A DNA stretch of 64,000 nucleotides. Origin: Tessaracoccus flavus. GTDB taxonomy: Bacteria; Actinomycetota; Actinomycetes; Propionibacteriales; Propionibacteriaceae. Where the stretch lies: positions 744,001 to 808,000 of the forward strand of contig NZ_CP019605.1 in the NCBI RefSeq assembly GCF_001997295.1, written 5' to 3'. Shown here piece after piece: positions 45,176 to 53,967 of this stretch (position 1 is the first letter of the stretch; the number at the start of each line of letters is the position of its first letter). The position numbers and the translations under genes were made by a program. The notes under the pieces are model-generated. The model made no database searches, was not told the origin of the DNA, and worked only from the letters and a program-made list of their open reading frames with translations.

Positions 45176-46597
45176 TCAGAGCGCGTAGTAGAGCTCGAAC
45201 TCGTGGGGGTGGGGGCGCATCGCGATGGCCTGGATCTCGGCCCGCTTGAGTTCGATCCACGTCTCCAGCAAGTCGGGCGTGAACACGTCGCCGGCGAGCA
45301 GGAACTCCTGGTCAGCCTCCAGCTCGTCCAGCACGGCGCCGAGGGATGCGGGCACCGTCGGCACCTGCGCGTGCTCGTCCGGCGGCAGCTCGTAGAGATC
45401 CTTGTCGATCGGGTCCATCGGCTCGATCCGGTTCTGGATGCCGTCGAGGCCTGCGAGCAGGATCGCCGCGAACGCCAGGTAGGGGTTCGACGACGGGTCG
45501 GGGCAGCGGAACTCGATGCGCTTGGCCTTGGGGTTCGACCCGGTGATCGGGATGCGGATACACGCCGAGCGGTTGCGCTGCGAGTAGACCAGGTTGACCG
45601 GAGCCTCGAAGCCCGGCACCAGCCGGTGGAAGGAGTTCACAGACGGGTTGGTGAAGGCCAGCAGCGCTGGGGCGTGCTTGAGGATGCCACCGATGTACCA
45701 GCGCGCCATGTCGGAGAGCCCTGCGTACCCGCCCTCGTCGTAGAACAGCGGCTCACCGTTGTTCCAGATGGAGGAGTGCACGTGCATCCCGGAGCCGTTG
45801 TCGCCGAAGATCGGCTTCGGCATGAACGTGGCCGTCTTGCCGGCCTCCCACGCGGTGTTCTTCACGAGGTACTTGAACTTCATCACGTCGTCAGCGGACT
45901 TCAGCAGCGAGTTGAAGCGCCAGTTGATCTCGGCCTGGCCGGCGGTGCCCACCTCGTGGTGGGCGCGCTCGACTTGGAGGCCGGCGTTGCCCATGTGGCG
46001 CACGATGTCGTCGCGGAGATCCCCGAAGTGATCGACGGGGGCCACGGGGAAGTAGCCACCCTTGAACTTGACCTTGTAACCGCGGTTGCCGCCGTCCTCG
46101 ACGCGGCCGGTGTTCCAGGCGCCGGCCTCCGAGTCGATGTGGTAGTAGGAGGAGTTCGCGGTGGTCTCGAAGCGGATGTCGTCGAAGACGTAGAACTCGG
46201 CCTCCGGCGCGAAGAAGGCGGAGTCGCCGATCCCGGTGGAGGCGAGATACGCCTCGGCCTTGCGCGCGATGTTGCGGGGATCGCGGGAGTAGGGCTCCTT
46301 CGTCAGCGGGTCGTGGACGAAGAAGTTCACGTTGATGGTCTTCGACTTGCGGAACGGGTCAACATAGGCAGTGGTGGGATCGGGCATGAGCGCCATGTCC
46401 GACTCGTGGATCTTCTGGAAGCCCGTGATGGACGAACCATCGAAGCTGAGGCCGTCTTCGAACACCTCCGGTCCGAAGAAGCTGGCGGGCACCGTGAAGT
46501 GCTGCATGACACCGGGGAGGTCACAGAACCGGACATCGACGGTCTCGATGCCTTCGTCCCGGATGTACGCGAGCAGTTCCTCTGCGCTGTTGAACAT
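45176..46597 (-). CDS. glnA: Type I glutamine synthetase
   Basis: Main ammonium-assimilating enzyme (GlnA1), 473 residues. The N-terminal [14 protein letters not shown] and [13 protein letters not shown] are followed by the catalytic blocks [22 protein letters not shown] and [20 protein letters not shown] is the nucleotide/glutamate loop. The adenylylation Tyr is in [11 protein letters not shown] at about residue 402, the target of GlnE encoded 6 kb away. It has SD AAAGGA and a leader, unlike glnA2, and a GlnR-like palindrome upstream. The length and the presence of the Tyr loop mark the GSI-beta group. Confidence 0.98.
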   Translation of the reverse strand: MFNSAEELLAYIRDEGIETVDVRFCDLPGVMQHFTVPASFFGPEVFEDGLSFDGSSITGFQKIHESDMALMPDPTTAYVDPFRKSKTINVNFFVHDPLTKEPYSRDPRNIARKAEAYLASTGIGDSAFFAPEAEFYVFDDIRFETTANSSYYHIDSEAGAWNTGRVEDGGNRGYKVKFKGGYFPVAPVDHFGDLRDDIVRHMGNAGLQVERAHHEVGTAGQAEINWRFNSLLKSADDVMKFKYLVKNTAWEAGKTATFMPKPIFGDNGSGMHVHSSIWNNGEPLFYDEGGYAGLSDMARWYIGGILKHAPALLAFTNPSVNSFHRLVPGFEAPVNLVYSQRNRSACIRIPITGSNPKAKRIEFRCPDPSSNPYLAFAAILLAGLDGIQNRIEPMDPIDKDLYELPPDEHAQVPTVPASLGAVLDELEADQEFLLAGDVFTPDLLETWIELKRAEIQAIAMRPHPHEFELYYAL

Positions 46598-46631
46598 TGT
46601 GGTCCTTTGCTTGTCCTAGCTGATGTGGACC

Positions 46632-46637
46632 AGCCTA
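46632..46637 (-). promoter_or_regulatory. -10 box of glnA1
   Basis: TAGGCT on the minus strand, 35 bp before the ATG, leaving a leader of about 28 nt that carries AAAGGA. Confidence 0.55.
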
Positions 46638-46669
46638 ACGGCAGCTCATTGCCCGGTAGTTGCCGATGA

Positions 46670-46685
46670 GTAACAGCGCTGTTAC
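46670..46685. promoter_or_regulatory. Candidate GlnR-type operator of glnA1
   Basis: A perfect 16-bp palindrome, GTAACAGCGCTGTTAC. GTAAC-6nt-GTTAC fits the half-site pattern GTNAC-n6-GNNAC of actinobacterial GlnR. Its centre is about 50 bp upstream of the inferred transcript start, a normal position for an activator. Confidence 0.5.
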
Positions 46686-46745
46686 AGGTCGGGGGGACAG
46701 CCATCGAGGACCGTGTCCCGCCTTCTAACACTTGATACGGATAGC

Positions 46746-46778
46746 AGAGGGGGCCCCGCACCCGGCGGGGCCCCCTCT
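46746..46778 (-). terminator. Terminator after the symporter gene
   Basis: 14-nt arms (46746-46759 and 46765-46778) pair perfectly around a 5-nt loop, 13 bp beyond the stop codon. Confidence 0.75.
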
Positions 46779-46790
46779 ACGGCACAGCGA

Positions 46791-48143
46791 TCAGGCGCTG
46801 AAGACAGGCTTCGCGTCATAGATGCCCCGGTCGAGCACCTTCTCGCGCTTTCCGACGATGGTGGGCACAAGTGCCTGGCCGGTCACGTTGAGCGCGGTGC
46901 GACCCATGTCGATGATGGGCTCGACCGCCAGCAGGAGTCCGACACCCTCGAGGGGGAGCCCCAGAGTGGATAGCGTGAGCGTGAGCATGACGGTCGCGCC
47001 GGTGGTGCCGGCCGTCGCGGCCGAGCCGAGAACCGCGACGAACGCGATGAGCAGGTAGTGCGTCACGTTGAGATCGATACCGTAGAAGTTCGCCACGAAG
47101 ATGGCGGCGATGGCGGGGAAGACCGACGCGCAGCCGTCCATCTTCGTCGTGGCACCGAGCGGCGCCACGAAGCTCGCGTAGCCGCGCTCCACGCCGAGGT
47201 TGCGCTCGATCACCTGCTCGGTGACGGGCATGGTCCCCATCGATGAGCGGGTGAAGAAGCCGAGCGTGATGGCGGGCCAGGCGTTGCGGTAGAACTGCCT
47301 GACCCCGAGACCGTTCAGCTTCAGGATCGTCGGGTAGACCACGAGCCAGACGATCGCCAGCCCGACGTAGAGCGCGACGACGAAGGCCCCTAGTGACGCC
47401 AGCGACGACCAGCCGTAGGTGGCCACGGCGCGGCCGATGAGGGCGGCGGTGCCGATAGGGGCGAGGCGGATGATCCACCAGAGCACCTTCTGGATGACGC
47501 TGAGCGCGGACTCCATGAAGCCGATGAACGGGGCGGCCTTGTCGCCCACCTTCACCGCGGCGATGCCGAAGAGGATGGAGACGAACAGGATCTGGAGCAC
47601 CGAGAAGCTAGGCGAGGCGGTGACCGCACCCTCGCCGCTGGCCGAGGCGTTCACGCCGAGGCCCAGGAAGTTGCTCGGGATGATGCCGAGGATGAAAGCC
47701 GTCCAGGAGCCGACGCGGCTGGGCTCGGCTGCGGCATCACCGGACACGCCGGCGGTCAGCCACGGAGCGGAGAAGACCCCGACCAGAATGCCGACGATGA
47801 CGCTCGCCAGGGCCGTGATCGCGAACCAGAGGAGAGTCTGGACGGCAAGGCGTGCCGCGTTGGCCACCTGGGTGAGGCGTGAGATGGAGGAGATGACGGC
47901 GGTGACCACCAGCGGCACCACGAGCAGCATGAGGAGCTTCACGTAGGCGCTGCCCACCTCGCTGAGAGTGGTGGTGAGCCAGTTGCGCTCGCCGTCGGCC
48001 GTGGGCCCGAGGCTCAGAGCGACGAGGCCGAGGATGAGGCCGGCGATGAGGCCGACGATGATCTGGAAGCCGAGGCCGGTGTAGAAGGGCTTGCGGGGTT
48101 CGACCGCACGCTCTGAGCGGCGTTCCGACAGGGACGTGGACAT
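46791..48143 (-). CDS. Dicarboxylate/amino acid:cation symporter (DAACS)
   Basis: A 450-residue transporter of the GltP/DctA/GltT family that brings in glutamate, aspartate or C4-dicarboxylates with protons or sodium. The N-terminal helix GFQIIVGLIAGLILG is followed by VKLLMLLVVPLVVTAV. The substrate-site hairpins are FTRSSMGTMPVTEQV (the S-S-x-x-T-x-P variant) and GTTGATVMLTLTLSTLG. KMDGCASVFPAIAAIFVANFYG replaces the usual N-M-D-G stretch with K-M-D-G. ATG 48143 follows SD AAAGGAAA. Being next to glnA1, it could feed glutamate to glutamine synthesis. Confidence 0.92.
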   Translation of the reverse strand: MSTSLSERRSERAVEPRKPFYTGLGFQIIVGLIAGLILGLVALSLGPTADGERNWLTTTLSEVGSAYVKLLMLLVVPLVVTAVISSISRLTQVANAARLAVQTLLWFAITALASVIVGILVGVFSAPWLTAGVSGDAAAEPSRVGSWTAFILGIIPSNFLGLGVNASASGEGAVTASPSFSVLQILFVSILFGIAAVKVGDKAAPFIGFMESALSVIQKVLWWIIRLAPIGTAALIGRAVATYGWSSLASLGAFVVALYVGLAIVWLVVYPTILKLNGLGVRQFYRNAWPAITLGFFTRSSMGTMPVTEQVIERNLGVERGYASFVAPLGATTKMDGCASVFPAIAAIFVANFYGIDLNVTHYLLIAFVAVLGSAATAGTTGATVMLTLTLSTLGLPLEGVGLLLAVEPIIDMGRTALNVTGQALVPTIVGKREKVLDRGIYDAKPVFSA

Positions 48144-48374
48144 GGAGGTTTCCTTTGCTGGGGGAGGGGGATCGGGCGCACCACTGCGCGCGCCTCAACC
48201 GGATGAGGGGTCGTGGACCACCGTCAACAGGAGGTGCTGGTGACGCGGCAGAGATCGACCCAAGGTCGCCCGACGAGCAAAGCCATGGCTGAACCCTCCC
48301 ATGAGCCGATCCCACGGGTCAAGCCGGTTCGCTGAGGGCTGAGCCGGGCGGGTCGTCGCCCGATCTGCGGCTGC

Positions 48375-48380
48375 TAGGCT
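48375..48380 (+). promoter_or_regulatory. -10 box of leaderless RDD gene
   Basis: TAGGCT with 7 nt to GTG 48388. In the 244-bp gap between the symporter start and the RDD gene nothing else was recognised. Confidence 0.6.
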
Positions 48381-48387
48381 GCGCGAC

Positions 48388-48816
48388 GTGACCGACACCC
48401 CCCTCAGCCCCGGCGAGTCCATCGGTCTCCCGGCGGTCGGACCAGGCTCACTGGCGTCCTGGCGGTCGCGGGTCGCGGCCATGATCGGGGATTGGGCGGC
48501 GAGCATGATCGTCGCCACGCTCATCTTCGGCAGCGAGGTGCTGGTCGGCAACGACTGGCGCTCCTTCATGATCCTCACGGTCTACTTCGTCGAGGCCAGC
48601 GTGCTCACGGCGTTGACAGGCGCCTCCTTCGGTCAGCTCATCGCCCGCATCGGAATCATCCGACTGGACGGCCAGCCTCTTGGATGGTGGCGTCCAGTGG
48701 TCCGCACCGCACTGAAGTGTCTCGTGATTCCGGCGATTGTGATCGGAGCCGAGAGGCGAGGTCTGAACGACCTTCTCCTCGGCACCGTGGTCGTCAACAG
48801 GCGCCCCGCCGCGTGA
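48388..48816 (+). CDS. RDD family membrane protein
   Basis: A 142-residue RDD-type membrane protein with three hydrophobic helices. The motif RVAAMIGDWAASMIVATLIF near residue 28 carries the Arg and Asp that name the family. The second and third helices are FMILTVYFVEASVLTALTG and CLVIPAIVIGA. A similar small RDD protein lies between glnA1 and DUF4191/lipA in mycobacteria, so the neighbourhood is conserved. Function unknown. Confidence 0.88.
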   Translation: MTDTPLSPGESIGLPAVGPGSLASWRSRVAAMIGDWAASMIVATLIFGSEVLVGNDWRSFMILTVYFVEASVLTALTGASFGQLIARIGIIRLDGQPLGWWRPVVRTALKCLVIPAIVIGAERRGLNDLLLGTVVVNRRPAA

Positions 48817-48847
48817 CGCGCTGACGCGCCCCTCGCCGGGAGACGGA

Positions 48848-50605
48848 TCAGGGCTCGGCCGTCTCCAACCAGGCCTCTTCCAACTCGTCCCGGCGTGCCT
48901 CGGCCGTGCGGAGCTCGGCGCCCAGCTCCGCGAGCTTCTCGAAATCGCTGGCGTGGGCGGTCATCGCCTCGTGCAGCTGATCGATCTGACCCGTGACCTT
49001 GTCGAGCTGGCTCTCGATCCGCGTCAGGTCCTTCTTCCGCTGGCGTTCCGCGGCGGCGTCCGATTTGCCGGCAGGGGCCGTCGCGGGAGCGGGGGGTGCC
49101 GACTTGGCGCGGGCTCGTCGGTCGAGGTACTCGTCCACGCCGCCCGGCAGCATGACGCAGGAACCGTCGCCCAGCAGAGCGTAGGTGGCGTCAGTGATGC
49201 GCTCGAGGAAGTAGCGGTCGTGGCTCACGACGATGAGCGTGCCTGGCCAGCTGTCGAGGTAATCCTCGATAACGGTGAGGGTGTCGATGTCGAGGTCGTT
49301 CGTGGGCTCGTCGAGGATCAGCACATTCGGTTCGGTGAGCAGGAGCCGGAGAAACTGCAGCCGGCGACGCTCCCCGCCGCTGAGGTCGCCGATGCGTGCG
49401 ACCAGCTTGTCTCCGGTGAAGCCGAATTCCTCGAGCAGCGATGACGCGGACGCGTCGCGGCCGGTGGCGAGCTTCGTCTCCTCCTTGAGCCTCTTGACGG
49501 AGGCCAGCACGCGATCCTCATCGTCCAGCTCTCCGACGGTCTGGGAGAGGTAGGCCAGACGGATCGTCTTGCCCCGCTTGATCTTTCCCGCGTGGGGTTC
49601 GCGTTCGTCGGCCAGAAGGTCAAGCAAGGTCGTCTTGCCCGCGCCGTTGACACCGACGAGCCCGATCCGGTCGCCGGGCCCGATCGACCAGGTCAGCTTG
49701 TCGAGCAGCACGCGGTCGGCGATGGCGTAGTCGACGTTGATGAGGTCGTAGACGTCCTTGCCGAGCCTGGTCACGGCGAAGGCCTGCAACGCGATCTTGT
49801 CGCGCGGCTCAGGTTCGCCGGCGATCAGCTGGTTGGCGGCGTCGATGCGGAACTTCGGCTTCGACGTCCGGGCCGGCGCTCCGCGACGGAGCCACGCCAG
49901 CTCCTTGCGCGCCAGGTTCTTGCGCCGCGCCTCGTTGGCCGACGCCTGGCGCTGGCGCTCGACGCGTGCCAGCACGTAGGCGGCGTACCCGCCGTCGTAG
50001 GCGTCGACGACCCCGTCGTGCACCTCCCAGATGCGGGTGCACACGGCGTCGAGGAACCAGCGGTCGTGGCTGACCACGAGCATCGCCAGCCCGGCCTTCA
50101 CCCGGCCCTGGAGGTAGCTCGCCAGGAAGGCGATGGCCTCGACGTCGAGGTGGTTGGTGGGTTCGTCGAGGACGATGAGGTCGTGGTGGCCGAGGAGGAC
50201 GGCTGCCAGCCCGACGCGGCGGCGCTCGCCGCCGGACAGGGTGTCCAGGCGTCGGTCCAGCTCCAGATCGGCCAGCAGCGACTCGACCACCGTGCGCTTG
50301 TCGGAATCCGCGGCCCACACGTGGTCGGGTTCGCCGTCGACGATCCAGTCGCGGATGCTCTGGTGATCGTCTCCGATCGTCTCCTGCGTGAGGACGCCGA
50401 TGGAGGCGGTGTTGGAGATCGTCACGCGCCCCGCGTCCGGCGTGAGCCTGGCGGTGAGGATGCGCAGCAGGGTCGTCTTGCCGTCGCCGTTGCGGCCGAC
50501 GACGCCGATCACCTCTCCGGCGCCCAGCCCGAGGGACACGTCATCGAGCAGAATCCGGGTGCCGAATCCGTGCGTGACGGACTCGAGGTTGACGAGGTTC
50601 GCCAC
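48848..50605 (-). CDS. ABC-F family ATPase (Uup-like)
   Basis: A soluble 585-residue protein with two ABC ATPase domains and no membrane segments. Walker A motifs are GVVGRNGDGKTTLLR near residue 34 and GLVGVNGAGKTTLLD near 310. Signatures are LSGGERRRVGLAAVL and LSGGERRRLQFLRLL. A linker of about 80 residues (ARVERQRQASANEARRKNL) separates them. A C-terminal coiled coil (KKDLTRIESQLDKVTGQIDQ) places it in the Uup/EttA side of the family, which acts on ribosomes or DNA intermediates. It starts 6 bp after the DUF4191 stop, the last gene of the lipA operon. Confidence 0.93.
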   Translation of the reverse strand: MANLVNLESVTHGFGTRILLDDVSLGLGAGEVIGVVGRNGDGKTTLLRILTARLTPDAGRVTISNTASIGVLTQETIGDDHQSIRDWIVDGEPDHVWAADSDKRTVVESLLADLELDRRLDTLSGGERRRVGLAAVLLGHHDLIVLDEPTNHLDVEAIAFLASYLQGRVKAGLAMLVVSHDRWFLDAVCTRIWEVHDGVVDAYDGGYAAYVLARVERQRQASANEARRKNLARKELAWLRRGAPARTSKPKFRIDAANQLIAGEPEPRDKIALQAFAVTRLGKDVYDLINVDYAIADRVLLDKLTWSIGPGDRIGLVGVNGAGKTTLLDLLADEREPHAGKIKRGKTIRLAYLSQTVGELDDEDRVLASVKRLKEETKLATGRDASASSLLEEFGFTGDKLVARIGDLSGGERRRLQFLRLLLTEPNVLILDEPTNDLDIDTLTVIEDYLDSWPGTLIVVSHDRYFLERITDATYALLGDGSCVMLPGGVDEYLDRRARAKSAPPAPATAPAGKSDAAAERQRKKDLTRIESQLDKVTGQIDQLHEAMTAHASDFEKLAELGAELRTAEARRDELEEAWLETAEP

Positions 50606-50611
50606 CGCGGA

Positions 50612-51367
50612 TCAGCGGCCCCGCATGGCGGAGCGGGCGCCCTTCGTGTTGATGACGCCCTTGGGGATCGGCGCCTTGGGTCGCATCGCGTCGAGGGCCC
50701 GGAGGCGCTGGTTGACCTCGACGATCTTCGCCGGCGTGAGTGACTTCGGCAGCTTCTTGATGTGGTCGGCGAGTTTGTCCAGGGGAACCTGGCCGGCGCC
50801 CTTGCCCATCTGGATGGTCTTTACCTCGACCCCGTAGGCCACCTGCTCGTGCTTGCGCTTCTCGCTGGCCAGCAGGGGGCGGAGACGGCCGGGGTCGCCC
50901 TCGCCGATGAGCACGAGGCCGCCGGGGCCGATCGTGCGGTGGACGGCGTCCATGTGGCGGGTGGCCGTGATGACCGGAGTCGAGACCCACTTCTTCGGCA
51001 GCATCTGCAGCGCCACCTCCGCGGAACCCGCCTGCCCTTCGTAGCGCCGGTAAATGGCCTTGCGGGCGCGGATCGCGAAGATGCCCATCGCAGCCAGCAG
51101 GCCGGCAGAGACCCCGAGGATGCCCCAGATGAGCGGGGAGTCCAGGAGGAAACCGACGACGAGCAGGAGGGCGAAGACCAGGACGAAGGATCCGATCATG
51201 AACCAGGGCAGCTGCTTGTCGTACTGCGCCGTGACCTTGTAGGTCTCCGTCAGCTGGCGCCAACGGCCCCAGTCTGCGGGGTTGGTCGAGTTCTTCTTGG
51301 CTTCCTTCATCGCCTTGAGCTCGGCCTTCTGCTTGGCTGCTAGCTCCTTGGCTCTTTCGCTGGCCAT
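50612..51367 (-). CDS. DUF4191 domain membrane protein
   Basis: A 251-residue actinobacterial protein. The N-terminus is Lys/Ala-rich, followed by two membrane helices (FMIGSFVLVFALLLVVGFLL and LIWGILGVSAGLLAAMGIFAI). A cytoplasmic C-terminal domain follows with RTIGPGGLVLIGEGDPGRL. SD AGAGGTAG precedes ATG 51367. It lies 5 bp after lipA, as in mycobacteria and streptomycetes, but no biochemical role is known. Confidence 0.9.
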   Translation of the reverse strand: MASERAKELAAKQKAELKAMKEAKKNSTNPADWGRWRQLTETYKVTAQYDKQLPWFMIGSFVLVFALLLVVGFLLDSPLIWGILGVSAGLLAAMGIFAIRARKAIYRRYEGQAGSAEVALQMLPKKWVSTPVITATRHMDAVHRTIGPGGLVLIGEGDPGRLRPLLASEKRKHEQVAYGVEVKTIQMGKGAGQVPLDKLADHIKKLPKSLTPAKIVEVNQRLRALDAMRPKAPIPKGVINTKGARSAMRGR

Positions 51368-51372
51368 CTCAA

Positions 51373-52311
51373 CTACCTCTGCATCGTGTTACGGGCGTCC
51401 ATCGCGGTGCGGTACAGGCGACCGGCCCGATAGGACGAGCGGACCAGCGGCCCGGACAGCACGCCAGAATATCCGATCTCGCGGGCTTCATCCGCCAGCT
51501 CGTCGAACTCCTCCGGTGTCACCCAACGCTCGATGGGATGGAGGGTGGCGTTGGGCCGCAGGTACTGGGTGATGGTGATGAGTTCGGTGCCGGCGTCGTG
51601 GAGATCTCGGAGGGTCTGGCTGATCTCGTCGCGGGTCTCGCCCATCCCGAGGATGAGGTTGGATTTGGTCACCAGCCCGGCCGAGCGCGACATCGTCAGG
51701 ACCTCCAGCGACCGCTCGTAGCGGAACCCGGGGCGGATCCGCTTGAAGATCCGCGGCACCGTCTCGACGTTGTGCGCGAAGACCTCCGGTCGTGCGTCGA
51801 ACAGTTGCCCGAGCAGCTCAGGTTTGCCGGAGAAATCCGGCGCGAGCATCTCCACCCCCACGCCGGGGTTGACCGCGTGGATCTGCCGGATGGTCTCCGC
51901 GTAGAGCCAGGCGCCCTCGTCGGCGAGGTCGTCGCGGCAGACGCCGGTCACCGTGGCGTAGCGCAGCCCCATCTTCTTGACGGAGGCGGCGACTCGCAAC
52001 GGTTCGGACGGGTCGTAGCCTTCGGGCTTGGCTGACTCGATCTGGCAGAAGTCGCAGCGGCGTGTGCACTGATCGCCGCCGATGAGGAACGTCGATTCCC
52101 GGTCTTCCCAGCACTCGTAGATGTTGGGGCAGCCCGCCTCCTGGCAGACGGTGTGCAGGTCACCCTCGCGCACGATCGTCTGGAGGTCCGAGTAGTTCGG
52201 CCCCATCTTCGCTGTGGTCTTGATCCACGCGGGCTTGCGTTCGATCGGGGTCTCGGCGTTCTTCGCCTCGACCCGCAGCAGGCGGCGTCCATCTGGCTTA
52301 ACTGCGGTCAC
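51373..52311 (-). CDS. lipA: Lipoyl synthase
   Basis: Radical SAM enzyme that inserts two sulfurs into octanoyl groups on E2 and GcvH. It has 312 residues. The auxiliary cluster uses Cys of [13 protein letters not shown], and the radical SAM cluster uses CTRRCDFCQ. The C-terminal Arg-Ser-Ser motif is present (L-V-R-S-S-Y-R-A-G), whose Ser is also an auxiliary-cluster ligand. GTG 52311 is supported by a TAGGCT box 6 nt upstream. The DUF4191 and ABC-F genes follow in the same direction. Confidence 0.98.
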   Translation of the reverse strand: MTAVKPDGRRLLRVEAKNAETPIERKPAWIKTTAKMGPNYSDLQTIVREGDLHTVCQEAGCPNIYECWEDRESTFLIGGDQCTRRCDFCQIESAKPEGYDPSEPLRVAASVKKMGLRYATVTGVCRDDLADEGAWLYAETIRQIHAVNPGVGVEMLAPDFSGKPELLGQLFDARPEVFAHNVETVPRIFKRIRPGFRYERSLEVLTMSRSAGLVTKSNLILGMGETRDEISQTLRDLHDAGTELITITQYLRPNATLHPIERWVTPEEFDELADEAREIGYSGVLSGPLVRSSYRAGRLYRTAMDARNTMQR

Positions 52312-52317
52312 GTGCCC

Positions 52318-52323
52318 AGCCTA
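52318..52323 (-). promoter_or_regulatory. -10 box of leaderless lipA
   Basis: TAGGCT with 6 nt to GTG 52311. The 192-bp lipB-lipA gap shows no other feature. Confidence 0.6.
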
Positions 52324-52503
52324 GTCGGTGTTGTCCAAGCTTCCACCGTCCGGGAGCGCCCGTCGCGCTCGGATGGGCTGGTGCCCAGCCTCCTCGGCCT
52401 GGCTGCCTGGTGCCGGATCGGATACTGCGCCCGGCAGGGAGGGGCGGTGCCTCCGTTCAGATCACTGCTGGCTCTTGTGTTGGTGGATGGGGCGGGCAAC
52501 TGA

Positions 52504-53163
52504 TCAGCTGGACGAGACACCGCCGCTGCTCACCATCTCGAGGGCGCGGCGCAGATGGGGTTCGAGGGCCTCCGCCACCGCTGAGACCGACCACGGCCAC
52601 GCGAGTTCCTCGACGAGCGACGTCACCCCGGCGTCGGCGATGCCGCACGGCACGATGTTGCAGAACCGCTCGGCGCTGCTGAGGACGTTGAGGGCGAAGC
52701 CGTGCATGGTGGTGCGCCTGGCCACGCGCACCCCGATGGCGCAGATCTTCCGCTCGGGGCGCTCGCCCTCGGCGGGTAGCCATACCCCGGTGCGGCCCGG
52801 AACCCGCCCGGCCGATAGCCCGTAGCCCTCGAGCAGATCAATCACGGCACCCTCCAGGGCCCGCACGTAGTCCACCACTCCGACGCCGTCGCGGAGCGGC
52901 ACGATCGGGTACCCGACCAGTTGCCCGGGGCCGTGGTAGGTGATCTCGCCGCCGCGGTCGACGGGCACCACGGGGGTGCCGTCCTTCGGGTAGTCGCTCA
53001 GCTTCGTCCGGCGCCCCGCGGTGTAGACGGGGGCGTGCTCGACGAGGATGACATGGCCGGGGCGCGTTGCGTCGGCGACGGTCGCGTGCACGGCGCGCTG
53101 GTGATCCCACACCTGGTAGTAGTCGAGGGGACCGGATGCGGTGAGGTACTCGAACGTCAGCAT
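52504..53163 (-). CDS. lipB: Octanoyl-[acyl-carrier protein]-protein N-octanoyltransferase
   Basis: Moves octanoyl from ACP to lipoyl domains, the step before LipA. It has 219 residues from ATG 53163. GRRTKLSDYP is near residue 50 and the family signature GGEITYHGPGQLVGYPIVPL near residue 70-89. The catalytic Lys is in RKICAIGVRVARR and the Cys in CNIVPCGIADAGVTSL. A much longer frame upstream is a shadow of the DUF554 gene. The start overlaps the DUF554 stop. Confidence 0.97.
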   Translation of the reverse strand: MLTFEYLTASGPLDYYQVWDHQRAVHATVADATRPGHVILVEHAPVYTAGRRTKLSDYPKDGTPVVPVDRGGEITYHGPGQLVGYPIVPLRDGVGVVDYVRALEGAVIDLLEGYGLSAGRVPGRTGVWLPAEGERPERKICAIGVRVARRTTMHGFALNVLSSAERFCNIVPCGIADAGVTSLVEELAWPWSVSAVAEALEPHLRRALEMVSSGGVSSS

Positions 53164-53897
53164 CACAGCACCGCCGCCGCGACCGAGACCAGCGGCGGCG
53201 CCAGCAGGAGGGCCGGCAGTAGATCTCCCACGGGCACCTGCTTGAGATCGAGCAGGCGGAGCGCGAGACCCAGCAGGATCACGCCCCCCGTCGCGGTGAG
53301 CGCGTCGACCTGCGCGACGGTCAGCACGTCCCCGGCGAAGTATCCGAGCGCGGTCAGCGACCCCTGGATGAGGGCGACCGTCCCGGCCGACGCGAGCACC
53401 CCCCAGCCGAGGGTCGAGGCGAAAGCCATCGCAGCGAAACCGTCGAGCACGGACTTGACCAGCAGCTGCTCGGCACCACGGCCGAGCCCGTCGGAGAGCG
53501 AGCCGAGAATAGCCAGGGGGCCGACGCAGAACACCAGCGTCGACGTCACCAGGCCGTCCACGAAGCGTGCCGCGTCTCCGGAGGCGGTGAACCGGCCACG
53601 CAACCATGTTGCACCCTGCTCGAGCCGGTACTCGACCTGCAGCCACGAACCGACAAGCGCCCCCACGAGGAGGGACGCGAGCACGATGATCATCGCGAAC
53701 GACCCGACGGCTCCGGTCAGGTCGGCGCTGGTCATCGACACCACCGACATCCCGCCGATCACGACGGTGAACAGCCCGAGCACGGAGGTGATGGTCTCCT
53801 TGGTGCGGTCCGGAATGCGGTTGCCGAGAGCCAGCCCCAGGAGGGCCCCGACGACCACGGTGGCGACGTTGACGACCGTCCCGATTCCGATGAACAC
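53163..53897 (-). CDS. DUF554 family membrane protein
   Basis: A 244-residue integral membrane protein (YdfK/DUF554 family), about seven helices, function unknown. The N-terminus IGTVVNVATVVVGALLGLALG and the central TLVFCVGPLAILGSLSDGLG carry the family's conserved Gly-rich turns. A weak -10 (TTGAAT) lies 7 nt before GTG 53897. The stop overlaps the lipB start, so it probably forms a two-gene unit with lipB. It is separated from the E2 gene by a terminator. Confidence 0.88.
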   Translation of the reverse strand: MFIGIGTVVNVATVVVGALLGLALGNRIPDRTKETITSVLGLFTVVIGGMSVVSMTSADLTGAVGSFAMIIVLASLLVGALVGSWLQVEYRLEQGATWLRGRFTASGDAARFVDGLVTSTLVFCVGPLAILGSLSDGLGRGAEQLLVKSVLDGFAAMAFASTLGWGVLASAGTVALIQGSLTALGYFAGDVLTVAQVDALTATGGVILLGLALRLLDLKQVPVGDLLPALLLAPPLVSVAAAVL

Positions 53898-53921
53898 GGG
53901 CCCGATTCAACCAGAAAGGCG

Positions 53922-53953
53922 AGACGCCCCGGGACGGGTGTCCCAGGGCGTCT
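53922..53953 (-). terminator. Terminator after the E2 gene
   Basis: AGACGCCC and GGGA (53922-53934) pair with TCCC and GGGCGTCT (53941-53953), with one unpaired base on each side of the stem, 15 bp beyond the E2 stop. Confidence 0.7.
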
Positions 53954-53967
53954 GGCGTCAGCGTGCG

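Noticed and set aside
52504..53910. lipB with a 249-residue N-terminal extension
   Set aside because: The extension is an out-of-frame translation of the DUF554 gene. LipB begins at ATG 53163 with normal length.
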